From: Kangiella spongicola
GTDB taxonomy: Bacteria > Pseudomonadota > Gammaproteobacteria > Enterobacterales > Kangiellaceae
Direction of reading: 5' to 3'
Assembly: GCF_003194565.2 (NCBI RefSeq)
Contig: NZ_QICH01000001.1
Location: forward strand, 806,001-870,000
Length of the DNA stretch: 64,000 bases
In this document: piece after piece, positions 17,456-27,108 of the stretch
How positions within the stretch are numbered: position 1 is the first letter of the stretch
Layout: each line of letters begins with the position of its first letter
Position numbers and translations under genes: made by a program
The notes under the pieces: generated by a model
Seen by the model: the letters and a program-made list of their open reading frames with translations, nothing else
Told to the model about the DNA's origin: nothing
The model's database searches: none

Positions 17456-18289
17456 GACCATTCCGACGTAATTATTATTTAAAAAGGCGTTGAAGCATTC
17501 GTTTTCTTCCCGATTGCGACAGCGCCATATTTGTCGCGCAATTAACGCTAGCGCGACAACCCAACCACAATAATAATAGAAAGATAATTCTAACTGCTGC
17601 CCAAGTAGTAACATACCGAATAAAAACATCCCTTGGATAACACTGATCACCATTAAATCCATTTCACCGAAAAGAATCGCCGTGGATTTAAGCCCCAACC
17701 GAATATCATCTTCTCGATCGACCATGCCATAAAGCGTGTCATAGGCCAGCACCCACAGCAATGTCGAGATATATAACAACCACACAAGATTTGGCACTTC
17801 GCCCGTAACTGCCGCAAATGCCATAGGAATGCCCCACGAGAATGCCGCTCCAAGTACCGCTTGTGGGTAATAGGTATATCGCTTCATAAAAGGATACATG
17901 GCAGCTAACAATACAGCTATGACGCTCAAACCAATCGTTAGCCAGTTAAGCGTTAGCACTAGAGCTAGAGCCATCAACACCAAAACTAAAAATAGCGTTA
18001 TTGCTTCTTTACTACTCACCTTGTCTTGCGCCAAGGGTCTTTGTTTAGTACGTTTAACGTGTGCATCAAAATCGCGATCGGCAAAATCGTTAATGACACA
18101 ACCCGCTGAACGCATTAAAAACACACCCAAGCAAAACACTACCAATATCCACCAATTCGGTAGTCCCTCTGCTGCAATCCACAACGCCCAAAGCGTAGGC
18201 CACAACAATAGATAGGTGCCGATAGGCTTATTCAAGCGCATCAGCTGTGCATAGTGTTGCCAATGATTTTTTTTCAGTAGTAGTTTCAT
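17417..18289 (-). CDS. ubiA: 4-Hydroxybenzoate octaprenyltransferase
   Basis: 290 residues, eight to nine membrane helices. The two Asp-rich prenyl-diphosphate sites are visible: NDFADRDFDAHVKRTKQRPL (about 67-86) and YDTLYGMVDREDD (about 184-196), both typical of UbiA. It attaches the polyprenyl chain to 4-hydroxybenzoate in ubiquinone synthesis. Its C-terminal 39 bases overlap the 3' end of plsB on the other strand; as both reading frames look complete, the overlap appears real. ubiC lies just upstream, as in E. coli. Confidence 0.96.
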   Translation of the reverse strand: MKLLLKKNHWQHYAQLMRLNKPIGTYLLLWPTLWALWIAAEGLPNWWILVVFCLGVFLMRSAGCVINDFADRDFDAHVKRTKQRPLAQDKVSSKEAITLFLVLVLMALALVLTLNWLTIGLSVIAVLLAAMYPFMKRYTYYPQAVLGAAFSWGIPMAFAAVTGEVPNLVWLLYISTLLWVLAYDTLYGMVDREDDIRLGLKSTAILFGEMDLMVISVIQGMFLFGMLLLGQQLELSFYYYCGWVVALALIARQIWRCRNREENECFNAFLNNNYVGMVLFLGLVFHYWLG

Positions 18290-18339
18290 GGTGTTGGTTG
18301 ATTCTTGTTATCTGTATTTTGCTCGCGCTACATTCTTTG

Positions 18340-18894
18340 TTAATAAAGTGGCGATGCTGGTAAGAACACTTCCAATAATAGTAACTTCTTTTGGCTTCCG
18401 TCACTAGCCTGTTGACTATTCTGCCAATAAGAACGTCTGGCCCATAAGCATTGCTCTTGATCTTGCACTAAGCCGTAATTTTTTGCTTGTTGGAACATGG
18501 CGTGATTTGAGTCAAGTCTCCTCACTTCAAGTGACTCACGTCGTAGCTCTTTTGAACTAAAAAGAATACTGCCTAAGGGAGTCGTGCCTAAATCCAAAAT
18601 AAGCTTTTCTTCTGATACTGGCACTAGAGTTCGTGCAAAAATCCATGGGGCATCTGGTCCATAGAGTACGACCTCTCTGAGCTGTGCTTGCTCTTGGGGC
18701 TGCAGTTTAAGTATCTGACTTTCACTTGGACTAGCCTGAACTTTGTCTTCTTTTAACAAGTCGAGCCTGACTTTGTCGACGTAATGCCCTAGCTTCTGAG
18801 TTAACGATCCAAACTCAGCGACCCATTCAGCGATATGGTATGGAAGCTCACGAACAACCTCGTCCGTAGCTTTACGCCAAACCTTAAAATCCAT
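18340..18894 (-). CDS. ubiC: Chorismate--pyruvate lyase
   Basis: 184 residues. It converts chorismate to 4-hydroxybenzoate, the first committed ubiquinone step. Family signs are LREVVLYGPDAPWIFARTLVP (about 73-94, binding-site arginine and the conserved W-x-x-A-R), LGTTPLGSILF (about 102-112) and the C-terminal ARRSYWQNSQ...LLLEVFLPASPLY. It lies 50 bases upstream of ubiA in the ubiC-ubiA order found in E. coli. Confidence 0.9.
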   Translation of the reverse strand: MDFKVWRKATDEVVRELPYHIAEWVAEFGSLTQKLGHYVDKVRLDLLKEDKVQASPSESQILKLQPQEQAQLREVVLYGPDAPWIFARTLVPVSEEKLILDLGTTPLGSILFSSKELRRESLEVRRLDSNHAMFQQAKNYGLVQDQEQCLWARRSYWQNSQQASDGSQKKLLLLEVFLPASPLY

Positions 18895-19055
18895 GATCTC
18901 AGCCCAATATCATTGTAGTTGCGGCTATTGTACTGGATTCACTGCTTAAACCCTAGTTTGTGATGATTCAGTTATCTCTATCGACTGGTTACTTGAAAAT
19001 CCGCATCGTGCGTGACTTAATAATAGATATGGACCTAATAGCGCGGGAGTTTTTG

Positions 19056-19289
19056 ATGGCATTAGTCACGGTAGAAACTTATGCTGACAATATGCAGGCG
19101 CATATTGCGAAGGGCTTACTCGAAACCCATGGCATCGAGGCGACAATCCTACACGATGGATTTCACAGCACTTATGGTTCGGCTATTGGTGAGGTGCCAT
19201 TACTGGTAGAAGAGGAAAATTTGATTCGTGCTAAGCAAATTCTAAATAAAGAGCTGACTGACGATAACTTCGATAGCTTCTCGGCTTAA
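19056..19289 (+). CDS. DUF2007 small protein
   Basis: 77 residues starting MALVTVETYADNMQAHIAKG. The DUF2007 pattern (annotated as putative signal-transducing protein) is clear: a first strand, a helix ending in LLETHGIEATILHD, and VPLLVEEENLIRAKQIL. The frame is open further upstream to 18960, but a good ribosome binding site (GGGAG, six bases before the ATG at 19056) and the family start choose the shorter form. Its stop overlaps the glpE stop by four bases on the opposite strand. Confidence 0.82.
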   Translation: MALVTVETYADNMQAHIAKGLLETHGIEATILHDGFHSTYGSAIGEVPLLVEEENLIRAKQILNKELTDDNFDSFSA

Positions 19290-19597
19290 ACCTCTACAGG
19301 ATTATTCAGCTTCCACACTTCAAAGCCACCATCCATACTGTAAACGTCCTTAAAGCCTTGCGCTGCAAAGTATCGCGCCGCAGGCTGACTACTGTGCCCA
19401 TGATAGCAAACCACTATTAACGGCATTTCTTTGTCGGTATTTTCGATGTAATCAGCGGCATTTTGATTATTAATATTAACCGCATTCGGCATGTGCCCCG
19501 CGGCAAAAGCCTGTGGATCGCGTATATCAATCACATTCGTCGCCTGACTTTCTTGTAAGCGATTAACTTCTTCTATAGTGATTCTTTTAAAATTCAT
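19286..19597 (-). CDS. glpE: Thiosulfate sulfurtransferase GlpE (rhodanese)
   Basis: 103 residues, one rhodanese domain. The active-site loop CYHGHSSQ has cysteine 64 and matches the GlpE subtype (CYHGNSS in E. coli). The CH2A-like segment NVIDIRDPQAFAAGHMPNA is intact. It transfers sulfane sulfur from thiosulfate to an acceptor such as cyanide or thioredoxin. The rhomboid protease gene lies 27 bases upstream, the glpE-glpG neighbourhood of enteric bacteria, without glpR. Confidence 0.9.
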   Translation of the reverse strand: MNFKRITIEEVNRLQESQATNVIDIRDPQAFAAGHMPNAVNINNQNAADYIENTDKEMPLIVVCYHGHSSQPAARYFAAQGFKDVYSMDGGFEVWKLNNPVEV

Positions 19598-19623
19598 AAA
19601 TACCGTCGAGTTTAATAATAAGT

Positions 19624-20241
19624 TTAAAAAGCTTTAGTTTTTGCCGTGATAATACCAAGGGCGCCACCTGCTACCAATCCAATAAGGTGTGCCGCGTTGG
19701 CAATTCCTATCATACCGGTTGAATTCAAGACAAAACCCAGCACCAACCAAATCAGCATGAACTGCATAATACCTGGATGTAATGGCACTCTATAGAAAGG
19801 GTCAAACTTGCGGCGCATAAAGATAAAGCCTAATAAGCCATAGACTACGCCTGACATACCGCCAAAGATATAACGCGGGCTGACGTAACCTTCCATCCAG
19901 TATTCTGCAAAATACTGCGCCATATTCGAGGCAATACCAATGATTAGAACTAACGTAAGCAAATACCAAGGCCCGCGATCTTTCTCGATTGAACCACCTA
20001 AATCCCACAACCACATCATGTTAAAGATTAAATGGATCGGCAAGGAGCCTATCATAAAGTGTAAAAAGATTGGTGTGACTAGCCGGTGCAGTTGCCCTTG
20101 CTGGATCAATTCCCAGTTAAAGGTAAATAAACTGGTTATTTCTCGATTAGTACCTGAGAGCGTGATGATCGATACCAAAACACTGATCCCGACTAAAAGT
20201 TTAGTCATCCAGCCGGTACGTTTCATAAAGTCTTCAAGCAT
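19624..20241 (-). CDS. Rhomboid-family intramembrane serine protease (GlpG-like)
   Basis: 205 residues, six membrane helices. The catalytic dyad is visible: serine 130 in GGMSGVVYG and histidine 185 in ANAAHLIGL; HxxxxHLxFN-like helix 2 is HFMIGSLPIHLIFNM (about 61-75) with the two accessory histidines and asparagine. It lacks the cytosolic N-terminal domain of E. coli GlpG, so it is the short rhomboid form. It cleaves transmembrane segments of other membrane proteins. Adjacent to glpE and three bases from the elaA stop, probably one transcript. Confidence 0.9.
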   Translation of the reverse strand: MLEDFMKRTGWMTKLLVGISVLVSIITLSGTNREITSLFTFNWELIQQGQLHRLVTPIFLHFMIGSLPIHLIFNMMWLWDLGGSIEKDRGPWYLLTLVLIIGIASNMAQYFAEYWMEGYVSPRYIFGGMSGVVYGLLGFIFMRRKFDPFYRVPLHPGIMQFMLIWLVLGFVLNSTGMIGIANAAHLIGLVAGGALGIITAKTKAF

Positions 20242-20244
20242 CCG

Positions 20245-20709
20245 TTATGCCCCTAGTTCATCTTTAATCATTCTAATGTGTGGGATTCCATCTTCCAGAT
20301 AAGGTTCCGAAACCGTTGCAAAGCCGAGCGATTGATAGAATTGCTCCAGATAAGCTTGGGCGCTGACGGTTATTGGCTTCTTCTGATTCGATTCAATATA
20401 GGATATCGCTTGCTGCATGAGCTGCCTTGAAATGCCTTGGCCTCGATACGCTTCAGCGGTACAGACTCGGCCAATAGCGACATAATCTTTAGTGTCTATT
20501 TGTGTCTCGTAAAGTCTTGCGTAAGCGACTAAGGTTTGATGCTCGTCGCTTGCTAACAGGTGCAGTGCTTCGGGATCTTGTCCATCAAGGTCTTGATAAG
20601 CACACTCTTGTTCAACGACAAATATCTGCGCTCGAAGCTGTAGTAGCTGGTAGAGCTCGCTTTTTTCAAGCTCTGCCCAGCTTTTCAGTTTGAACTGTAT
20701 TAGCTGCAT
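20245..20709 (-). CDS. elaA: ElaA-family GNAT acetyltransferase
   Basis: 154 residues. The N-terminus LRAQIFVVEQECAYQDLDGQD is diagnostic for ElaA. The acetyl-CoA loop is RVCTAEAYRGQGISRQLM (about 82-99) with the Q/R-x-x-G-x-G/A motif, and the C-terminus has LEQFYQSLGFATVSEPYLEDGIPH. The acceptor substrate is unknown. It sits immediately upstream of the rhomboid gene and 11 bases after the tdh stop. Confidence 0.9.
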   Translation of the reverse strand: MQLIQFKLKSWAELEKSELYQLLQLRAQIFVVEQECAYQDLDGQDPEALHLLASDEHQTLVAYARLYETQIDTKDYVAIGRVCTAEAYRGQGISRQLMQQAISYIESNQKKPITVSAQAYLEQFYQSLGFATVSEPYLEDGIPHIRMIKDELGA

Positions 20710-20720
20710 TAATCCTTCAA

Positions 20721-21746
20721 CTAATCCCAGCTCAAGACCACTTTGCCTGATTGGCCACTGGCCATTGTCTCGAATCCTTCTTCAAACTTATCGATGTCAA
20801 AGCGGTGAGTAATCACCGGCGATAAATCCAAACCAGACTGAACCATAGCAATCATTTTATACCAGGTTTCATACATTTCGCGGCCATAGATACCTTTAAT
20901 GACCAAGCCTTTAAAGATCACCTGATTCCAGTCAATCGCCATATCGCTTGATGGAATACCGAGCATGGCAATCTTGCCGCCATGATTCATGGTATTCAAC
21001 ATTGACGCAAAAGCCGGCGGTGCACCTGACATTTCTAGGCCGACATCGAAGCCTTCCTTCATGCCTAACTCTTGCATTACATCTTCCAACTTTTCGTTGG
21101 CGACATTAACGGTACGAGTAGCGCCCATCTGCTTGGCTAAGTCCAAGCGGTAATCGTTCATGTCAGTGATCACCACATGGCGCGCACCAACGTGCTTAGC
21201 GATAGCCGCCGCCATCATGCCAATTGGGCCAGCCCCAGTAATCAAGACATCTTCACCGACTAAATCAAAAGATAACGCTGTGTGTGCGGCGTTACCGAAT
21301 GGATCTAAAATCGAAGCAATATCGTCTGAGATATCGTCTGGGATTTTGTAAGCATTTTCCGCTGGGATAACGAGGTATTCGCCAAATGCGCCAGGACGGT
21401 TTACGCCAACGCCTTCTGTGTTGCGGCATAAATGACGACGGCCAGCGCGGCAGTTACGACAGAAGCCACAAGTGATATGACCTTCGCCAGAAACGCGATC
21501 GCCAACTTGAAAACCTTTTACTTCTTGCCCCACTTCTTCGATGATACCGACGTACTCATGCCCAACCGTCATCGGCACTGGAATGGTTTCTTGCGCCCAT
21601 TCATCCCAATGATAAATGTGCATATCGGTGCCACAGATCGCGGTTTTCTTGATTTTGATTAACACATCATTGTGCCCAAGCTCAGGTTTTGGATGATCAA
21701 CCATCCAGATCCCTTTCTCCGCTTTTGCTTTACTCAATGTTTTCAT
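20721..21746 (-). CDS. tdh: L-threonine 3-dehydrogenase
   Basis: 341 residues, a zinc-dependent medium-chain dehydrogenase. It oxidises threonine to 2-amino-3-ketobutyrate, the substrate of the next enzyme Kbl. Visible: [15 protein letters not shown] (38-52) with the catalytic zinc cysteine and TDH-specific residues, GHEYVG (62-67), the structural zinc cluster [15 protein letters not shown] (about 93-107), and the NAD loop [15 protein letters not shown] (about 170-184). kbl lies upstream in the same direction, so kbl-tdh is an operon. Confidence 0.97.
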   Translation of the reverse strand: MKTLSKAKAEKGIWMVDHPKPELGHNDVLIKIKKTAICGTDMHIYHWDEWAQETIPVPMTVGHEYVGIIEEVGQEVKGFQVGDRVSGEGHITCGFCRNCRAGRRHLCRNTEGVGVNRPGAFGEYLVIPAENAYKIPDDISDDIASILDPFGNAAHTALSFDLVGEDVLITGAGPIGMMAAAIAKHVGARHVVITDMNDYRLDLAKQMGATRTVNVANEKLEDVMQELGMKEGFDVGLEMSGAPPAFASMLNTMNHGGKIAMLGIPSSDMAIDWNQVIFKGLVIKGIYGREMYETWYKMIAMVQSGLDLSPVITHRFDIDKFEEGFETMASGQSGKVVLSWD

Positions 21747-21817
21747 AAAATTCTCTAACGTTTGAAGGCAATCACTGTTGATCGCCTTATATCATTCAAA
21801 TTTGTATCATCAACAAA

Positions 21818-23014
21818 TTATTTTATCACACCCAGCTCTTTACCTACTTTCTCGAAAGCAGCAATAGCGCGGTCAATGTGCTCGATATCATGTGCCGCAG
21901 ACATTTGCGTACGGATACGCGCTTGCCCCTTCGGTACTACTGGGAACGAGAAGCCAATAACATAGATGCCTTCTTGTAGCATTTTGTCAGCGAAATTACT
22001 GGCTAATGAAGCATCGCCTAGCATCACTGGAATGATTGGGTGTTCGCCAGGAACTAACTCGAATCCTAGCGCGGTCATTTTTTTGCGGAAGTATTCGCTA
22101 TTGGTTCTTAACTTTTGACGTAATTCATCACCATTTTCGAGCATATCCAACACATGCAAACTGGTAGATGCGATTACTGGCGCAAGCGTGTTTGAGAATA
22201 GGTATGGACGCGAACGCTGACGTAACCATTCAACAATTTCTTTGCGCGCTGAAGTATAACCACCTGAGGCACCACCTAACGCTTTACCTAAAGTACCGGT
22301 GATAATATCGACTCGGTCCATGACACCACAGTGTTCATGAGTTCCGCGACCCTTGTCACCAATAAAGCCAACCGCGTGAGAATCATCGACCATGACCAAT
22401 GCGTTGTATTTATCCGCTAAGTCACAGACGCTTTCCAAGTCAGCAATAATGCCGTCCATCGAGAAAACACCGTCTGTCACGATTAATTTATAGCGCGCAC
22501 CGTCAGCATCGGCTTGCTTCAACTTTTCTTCCAGATCTGCCATATCGTTGTTGCTGTAGCGATAGCGCATGGCCTTACATAAACGCACCCCATCGATAAT
22601 CGAAGCATGGTTTAGTGCGTCTGAAATAATGGCGTCTTCTTTAGAAAGAATGGTTTCGAATAGACCGGTATTGGCGTCAAAACAAGAGGAATAAAGAATC
22701 GTATCTTCCATGCCGAGGAAGTCGCTAATACGATTTTCTAGCTCTTTATGCACATCTTGCGTACCACAAATAAAGCGTACCGAAGCCATGCCGTAGCCTT
22801 GCTTATCAAGCGCATCTTTACCGGCTTGGATAAGTTCAGGGTGGTTAGCTAAGCCTAGGTAGTTATTGGCACAAAAGTTAAGAACATTCTCGCCTGTGGT
22901 GACGCTGATGTCAGCCGCCTGTTGAGAGTCGATAACGCGCTCTTTTTTGTATAAACCTTCGGCTTTGACGTCTTCAATTTGTGCTTGAAGGTGACTTAAG
23001 AATTCTTTATTCAT
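21818..23014 (-). CDS. kbl: Glycine C-acetyltransferase (2-amino-3-ketobutyrate CoA ligase)
   Basis: 398 residues, a PLP alpha-oxoamine synthase. It cleaves 2-amino-3-ketobutyrate with CoA to glycine and acetyl-CoA. Motifs: [15 protein letters not shown] (46-60), [14 protein letters not shown] (about 108-121), [17 protein letters not shown] (about 207-223) and the PLP lysine in [14 protein letters not shown] (about 239-252). It is the promoter-proximal gene of kbl-tdh. I looked for a glycine or other riboswitch in the 140-bp leader and saw none. Confidence 0.97.
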   Translation of the reverse strand: MNKEFLSHLQAQIEDVKAEGLYKKERVIDSQQAADISVTTGENVLNFCANNYLGLANHPELIQAGKDALDKQGYGMASVRFICGTQDVHKELENRISDFLGMEDTILYSSCFDANTGLFETILSKEDAIISDALNHASIIDGVRLCKAMRYRYSNNDMADLEEKLKQADADGARYKLIVTDGVFSMDGIIADLESVCDLADKYNALVMVDDSHAVGFIGDKGRGTHEHCGVMDRVDIITGTLGKALGGASGGYTSARKEIVEWLRQRSRPYLFSNTLAPVIASTSLHVLDMLENGDELRQKLRTNSEYFRKKMTALGFELVPGEHPIIPVMLGDASLASNFADKMLQEGIYVIGFSFPVVPKGQARIRTQMSAAHDIEHIDRAIAAFEKVGKELGVIK

Positions 23015-23156
23015 GGGATACCCTTACTAAAAATCGTCATTAATAAGCTCCGGCGCTCATTCGAGCCGATGAGAACTCATGTAAATTGCGCTTATTCTAA
23101 CATTGATCAGCATCGCTTTGATACGCTAGCCCACGTTTATGAACAAACTCTAAGCG

Positions 23157-24692
23157 TTACCAAACAAATTGCTTATGACTGACGCGCTCTACCAACTTGC
23201 TTTGAATCGCCAGGGCATCTTTTAGCATGATATAAGGGATTTCTACATGATGTGCACCAACCGTTGCACCCGCGGTATCCACCTCGAGTTTTGCCATGCT
23301 GTAGCGCCTGTCAAAAGGGCTTTCTTTGACTTGCACGGTTTGAATTTTACCAATTCTTGCGAAAGTCTCTTTCTTGAAAATAACGCCACTTTTAAAACCG
23401 ATCACATCATGATTAAGGCAGTATGCCGTATTTTTCACATAAACCTTGGCATACCAATAGCCTAAAATCGATAACACGACAGCGGCTAAAGGCACCCAGG
23501 CCCAGTGCAACCAAAACAGCGGTATAGAAACAATGACACTCGCGAGAACTGACTTTTTTGTGATGCGCTTAACCGCTGCTGACTCAATCGGCTGCCATTT
23601 AATGTCTTGCCAAGCCACATCCGGCTGGATTTGATACAAAATGTCAGCACGCTGATCGGCTTTAAACAAAGGCGCGATCTCTTTTATGGTCAGCCCCTGC
23701 TGCTCGTGGTTAACGCCACCAGCGGTTTCAACGCTCATGGTTAAGCGCTTAAACCAGCGGTGAAATAAAGAGTTTCGCACTGTTAACGTTTGGATTCGGC
23801 TCATCGGAATGGTCGCTTGCATCCGCGTCATCAAGCCCATGGTTGCTTGTAATTTGCCTCGATTTTTGACTAACTCAAAGTCGTGCAGTTTAAATAAAGC
23901 GAAAGTTATCGATAGAATCCATAGACCTAAAATCCCAAAAATACACAACACCAGAGTATATACAACAATGCTCAAAGCGCCCAAGTCACCAACAACACTA
24001 TCAAAACTCGTGCTTATCCAGTTAGCAATCAGCACTAATTTGTCTTCAATAAAGTTCTTTATTACGCCATCTGTAAGCTGTGATAAAAAACCAAAAGCCA
24101 CTGCTAAGATAACCAAGCCCTTATTGGTAATAACGCCATAGCGCACGATTTCTGCAAAAGGTAGCGTCAGGATGGCTGGCTTTGTAGTAGCCTTGGCTTT
24201 ATCATTTTCTGTACTGCTAGCTTCATCGGATGGCTCTGAACCTTGATTCTCTTCCTTGCCATGGATTAACTCTTTTAATTCTTTTACCGCTTGCATGTCG
24301 ACAACGTTAATCACAGCCTCGGGCTTGCCGCCTGAGGCAGATTCCAGCTGTACCGTGACCACACCAAGAATCCTGTGTAACGGGTTTTGTGATAGGTTGA
24401 TATTTTGAATGCGGTTATAAGGCACCTGTCGCTCGTTGCGAAAGATAATCCCTTCTTTTACGCGAATCTGGTTAGGCTCCAACCAATAACGATAAAACCG
24501 ATATTGAACAATGGCGCCGAGACTGACGATAAGCGCCACCGCCAGCGCAATGTATTCCCAATAACTACCGCCAGGGCCAATTAAAGCAATCAATACTGGG
24601 AATAATATCTTTTTAATATTGTCCAGCAGGATAAATATTGGCGATGTTTTATGGAGTGTGCGTTCGTCTTTAGACTGCATCGTCGTCGCCAT
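23157..24692 (-). CDS. ydbT: Bacterial PH-domain (bPH2) membrane protein, YdbT-like
   Basis: 511 residues. Three bPH2 repeats follow paired membrane helices: one around RVKEGIIFRNERQVPYNRIQNINLSQNPLHRILGV (about 76-110), one around TMGLMTRMQATIPMSRIQTL (about 284-303), and one near the C-terminus (VIGFKSGVIFKKETFARIGKIQTVQV). This is the YdbT organisation. The start overlaps the YdbS-like gene upstream by 23 bases, so both are made from one mRNA. Proposed roles in envelope or stress functions are not established. Confidence 0.85.
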   Translation of the reverse strand: MATTMQSKDERTLHKTSPIFILLDNIKKILFPVLIALIGPGGSYWEYIALAVALIVSLGAIVQYRFYRYWLEPNQIRVKEGIIFRNERQVPYNRIQNINLSQNPLHRILGVVTVQLESASGGKPEAVINVVDMQAVKELKELIHGKEENQGSEPSDEASSTENDKAKATTKPAILTLPFAEIVRYGVITNKGLVILAVAFGFLSQLTDGVIKNFIEDKLVLIANWISTSFDSVVGDLGALSIVVYTLVLCIFGILGLWILSITFALFKLHDFELVKNRGKLQATMGLMTRMQATIPMSRIQTLTVRNSLFHRWFKRLTMSVETAGGVNHEQQGLTIKEIAPLFKADQRADILYQIQPDVAWQDIKWQPIESAAVKRITKKSVLASVIVSIPLFWLHWAWVPLAAVVLSILGYWYAKVYVKNTAYCLNHDVIGFKSGVIFKKETFARIGKIQTVQVKESPFDRRYSMAKLEVDTAGATVGAHHVEIPYIMLKDALAIQSKLVERVSHKQFVW

Positions 24693-25161
24693 CTTGTCGC
24701 AGTTGCTCTCGAAGTTCGTTTGCTACATCAAAGCTTAACCCGTCAAGCGGTACCGACGCATCGCGTGTTCCGGCGGTGTAAACCACGAGCTTTGCTAAAC
24801 TAAATTTTCGCTGCAAAGGTCCTTGCGCAACATCGGTATGCTGTATGCGGTTTCGTGGTACTAGCGTTTTACGGCGCCAGAAGACTCCGCTCTGAATATA
24901 TAAGCCCTCATCGGTCAGCCAGTAACAAGTATAGCGATAGGACTTTTTTGCCCAAATAAACCCCAACACAAAAATAAGCAATACCGCGCCGACGACGATT
25001 GAGCAAACCAGCCAGCTGCTGATAAAAAAGGAAACCACAGTTCCCGCAATTAGCAGCACTAGGCTAGCAATGCTGTGACTAATTCTTGAAGCCTTTACGG
25101 AGTCGGGATGAAGACGCTTCGCCTCTTCAGGTATTGCATCGATAAGTGATTGTTGTGACAT
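24670..25161 (-). CDS. ydbS: PH domain membrane protein, YdbS-like
   Basis: 163 residues. Two hydrophobic helices (about 28-50 and 53-70) precede one bPH2 domain: YWLTDEGLYIQSGVFWRRKTLVPRNRIQHTDVAQGPLQRKFSLAKLVVYTAG. This is the YdbS layout. It is the first gene of a ydbS-ydbT pair, with a 23-bp overlap. A ribosome binding site (AAGGAGAAAAG) lies before the ATG. Confidence 0.85.
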   Translation of the reverse strand: MSQQSLIDAIPEEAKRLHPDSVKASRISHSIASLVLLIAGTVVSFFISSWLVCSIVVGAVLLIFVLGFIWAKKSYRYTCYWLTDEGLYIQSGVFWRRKTLVPRNRIQHTDVAQGPLQRKFSLAKLVVYTAGTRDASVPLDGLSFDVANELREQLRQDGDDDAV

Positions 25162-25252
25162 TCTTTTCTCCTTATTGTCATTCTTATTATAAGCAGAGTT
25201 TTACTTCAGGCCAGCGCCAAGATGTTACATTTCTTATCTAAACAAAAGGTTA

Positions 25253-25594
25253 CTATACTGCTTCCCGCTTCCAAGCCTCTAATCCGCCATGCAAACTAAA
25301 AACACAACTATAATCCGATTCAATTAAACGTTGCGCCGCATTAAAGCTCTTTTGTCCTAACTGGCAAACAATGACTACTGGCTCATCGGGATCGAGTTCA
25401 TTCACCAAACTGGCAAACTCTGTGATTGCCACTGAAATTTGGTTATTCGCTTCGACGCCGTGTTCTTGTAACGCTGTATCTTCCCCTGTGACATTAATCA
25501 CTAAAGGTGCATCCTCTTGCTTTAACCAACGTTTGAGGTCTTTCGGCTCTATAAATTGAACTTGCTCTGCTTCTTCAAAAGTAAAAAGGCTCAT
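25253..25594 (-). CDS. Rhodanese-like protein at the end of the thiamine operon
   Basis: 113 residues, one rhodanese domain. The active-site loop is CQLGQKS (cysteine about 84), preceded by PVVIV and followed by AAQRLIESDYSCVFSLHGGLEAWK, the canonical end of the fold. Its ATG overlaps the thiDE stop in an ATGA junction, so it is translationally coupled to thiamine synthesis. The sulfur for ThiS needs a persulfide donor, and no thiF or thiI is visible here, so a sulfur-relay role is a reasonable inference. It may be a generic rhodanese. Confidence 0.82.
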   Translation of the reverse strand: MSLFTFEEAEQVQFIEPKDLKRWLKQEDAPLVINVTGEDTALQEHGVEANNQISVAITEFASLVNELDPDEPVVIVCQLGQKSFNAAQRLIESDYSCVFSLHGGLEAWKREAV

Positions 25595-27108
25595 GCTTTA
25601 AATAACTCCAACATTGTTTTGGTTATTGCTTCGGAATCGCACGCTTGTGTGATAGCGGAAATCATCGCAATGCCTGAGACACCAGTCTTTACAACCCGTG
25701 GGAAGCGCTCCAAGTTGATGCCTCCAATCGCCACCCAGGGGTAATCAGGAAGCAATGCCTGCCACTTCATTAAATTATCGATACCGTGCGGTATCCATGG
25801 CATATCCTTACTGTCCGTATGATACACCGGCCCACAAGCGAGATAGCTCGGCTTAATGGTGTGCGCGCGGGCAACTTCATAATAACAGTGGGTGCTGAGG
25901 CCGAGGCGCAAACCAGCGTCTGCGATAGCGGATACATCCGTCGCTTCTAAATCTTCTTGCCCTAGATGCACGCCATAGGCATTATATTTAATCGCTAATT
26001 GCCAGTAGTCATTAATAAATAGTCGCGCCTTATGGGCTTCAGCAATGGCCACTGCTTTTCTAATTTCTTCTTCTAGCGCCTCGCCTTCCAAATCCTTCAC
26101 CCGTAACTGAATGGTGGTTACGCCAAGCGGTAACAATCGCTCTAGCCATTCTGCGCGATCGACCACCGGATATAAACCCAAGGGCTTATCCTCATCACAA
26201 GCTGGAAATTGATATTTCTGGGGATTTTGCATATTGGACGTTAACAGTGGCACATCCCCAGTTTCCTGAGGCCAAGCGAGGGGCTTTAATGGTCCTTTTT
26301 GTAAACCCTGCTCAGAGGTCAAACTGTAGCCGTTTCTAAGCGCCTGATTTAACAGCATTTTGCCAAGAACTACCGCATCCTCGAGTGAATATTTTTGTGC
26401 TAATGCTGCGGCAATCGCCGACGCCAATACACAGCCAGTACCGCGAGTATTTTCAGTCGATTGCTTTTCTTGGTGTAGCCAAAAGGATTGCGACTGGCTC
26501 ACAAAATAATCATGCACAAAACCTTCGCCAACATCATCAAGCTCTATAGTTTCCTGATGACCACCTTTAACCAGCACAGCATTTACACCTTGCTCAAGCA
26601 GCTTGTCGGCAGCAGCTTTGATAGAAGCTTCATCGCAAACATTAATGCCAGTTAAGGCCGCTAACTCTGGAATGTTCGGAGTAATTAACGTTGTTTTGCT
26701 AAAGAGCGATGGGTAGCGTTCCATAACCCCCTCTTCCACCAATAACTTTCCTGAAGAACTCATTAACACAGGATCTAGCACCAACTGCCCCTGATAATCC
26801 TGTAAGAATCCACTCAAGGCATTTAAGGCATCTACCGTTGGTAATAAACCCACTTTGATGGCTTCGGGTTGTAACTGATTTTTTAGCGCTTCAAACTGAG
26901 AGTTGATTTGCTCATAACTTAGTGCGTTTAGCGCAACCACACCTTGATTGTTTTGAGCCGTAACCGCGGTAGTGATCATACAAGGATGCGTATTTAAAGC
27001 TTCCATGGCGCGGATGTCGGCTACTTGCCCCGCGAGGCCTGCGGTGTCAGATCCCGCCACAGTCCACACAATCGGTTTTACATCTATGGTCTGCTCTTTG
27101 TTCGACAT
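25591..27108 (-). CDS. thiDE: ThiD-ThiE fusion: HMP(-P) kinase and thiamine-phosphate synthase
   Basis: 505 residues, a bifunctional enzyme. The N-terminal part is ThiD (WTVAGSDTAGLAGQVADIRA, TTAVTAQNNQGV, then a ribokinase-like ENTRGTGCVLASAIAAAL). The C-terminal part (about 300-505) is ThiE (YPVVDRAEWLERLLPLGVTTIQLRVKD, FINDYWQLAIKYNAYGVHLGQEDL, GPVYHTDSKDM, AIGGINLERF). Together they phosphorylate HMP-P and couple it to the thiazole phosphate. The frame opens upstream, but the ATG at 27108 overlaps the thiG stop (TAATG) with a purine-rich site before it, so that start is preferred. The ThiD-like substitution of GG by TAG in VAGSDTAG is unusual. Confidence 0.92.
   Translation of the reverse strand: MSNKEQTIDVKPIVWTVAGSDTAGLAGQVADIRAMEALNTHPCMITTAVTAQNNQGVVALNALSYEQINSQFEALKNQLQPEAIKVGLLPTVDALNALSGFLQDYQGQLVLDPVLMSSSGKLLVEEGVMERYPSLFSKTTLITPNIPELAALTGINVCDEASIKAAADKLLEQGVNAVLVKGGHQETIELDDVGEGFVHDYFVSQSQSFWLHQEKQSTENTRGTGCVLASAIAAALAQKYSLEDAVVLGKMLLNQALRNGYSLTSEQGLQKGPLKPLAWPQETGDVPLLTSNMQNPQKYQFPACDEDKPLGLYPVVDRAEWLERLLPLGVTTIQLRVKDLEGEALEEEIRKAVAIAEAHKARLFINDYWQLAIKYNAYGVHLGQEDLEATDVSAIADAGLRLGLSTHCYYEVARAHTIKPSYLACGPVYHTDSKDMPWIPHGIDNLMKWQALLPDYPWVAIGGINLERFPRVVKTGVSGIAMISAITQACDSEAITKTMLELFKA

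Noticed and set aside
18960-19055. In-frame upstream extension of the DUF2007 gene
   Set aside because: The ATG at 19056 has a well spaced GGGAG site and matches the family's usual N-terminus; the extension has no site and lies in the ubiC promoter area.
23015-23156. Possible glycine riboswitch before kbl-tdh
   Set aside because: The short leader has a hairpin-like GC segment but none of the conserved glycine aptamer blocks.
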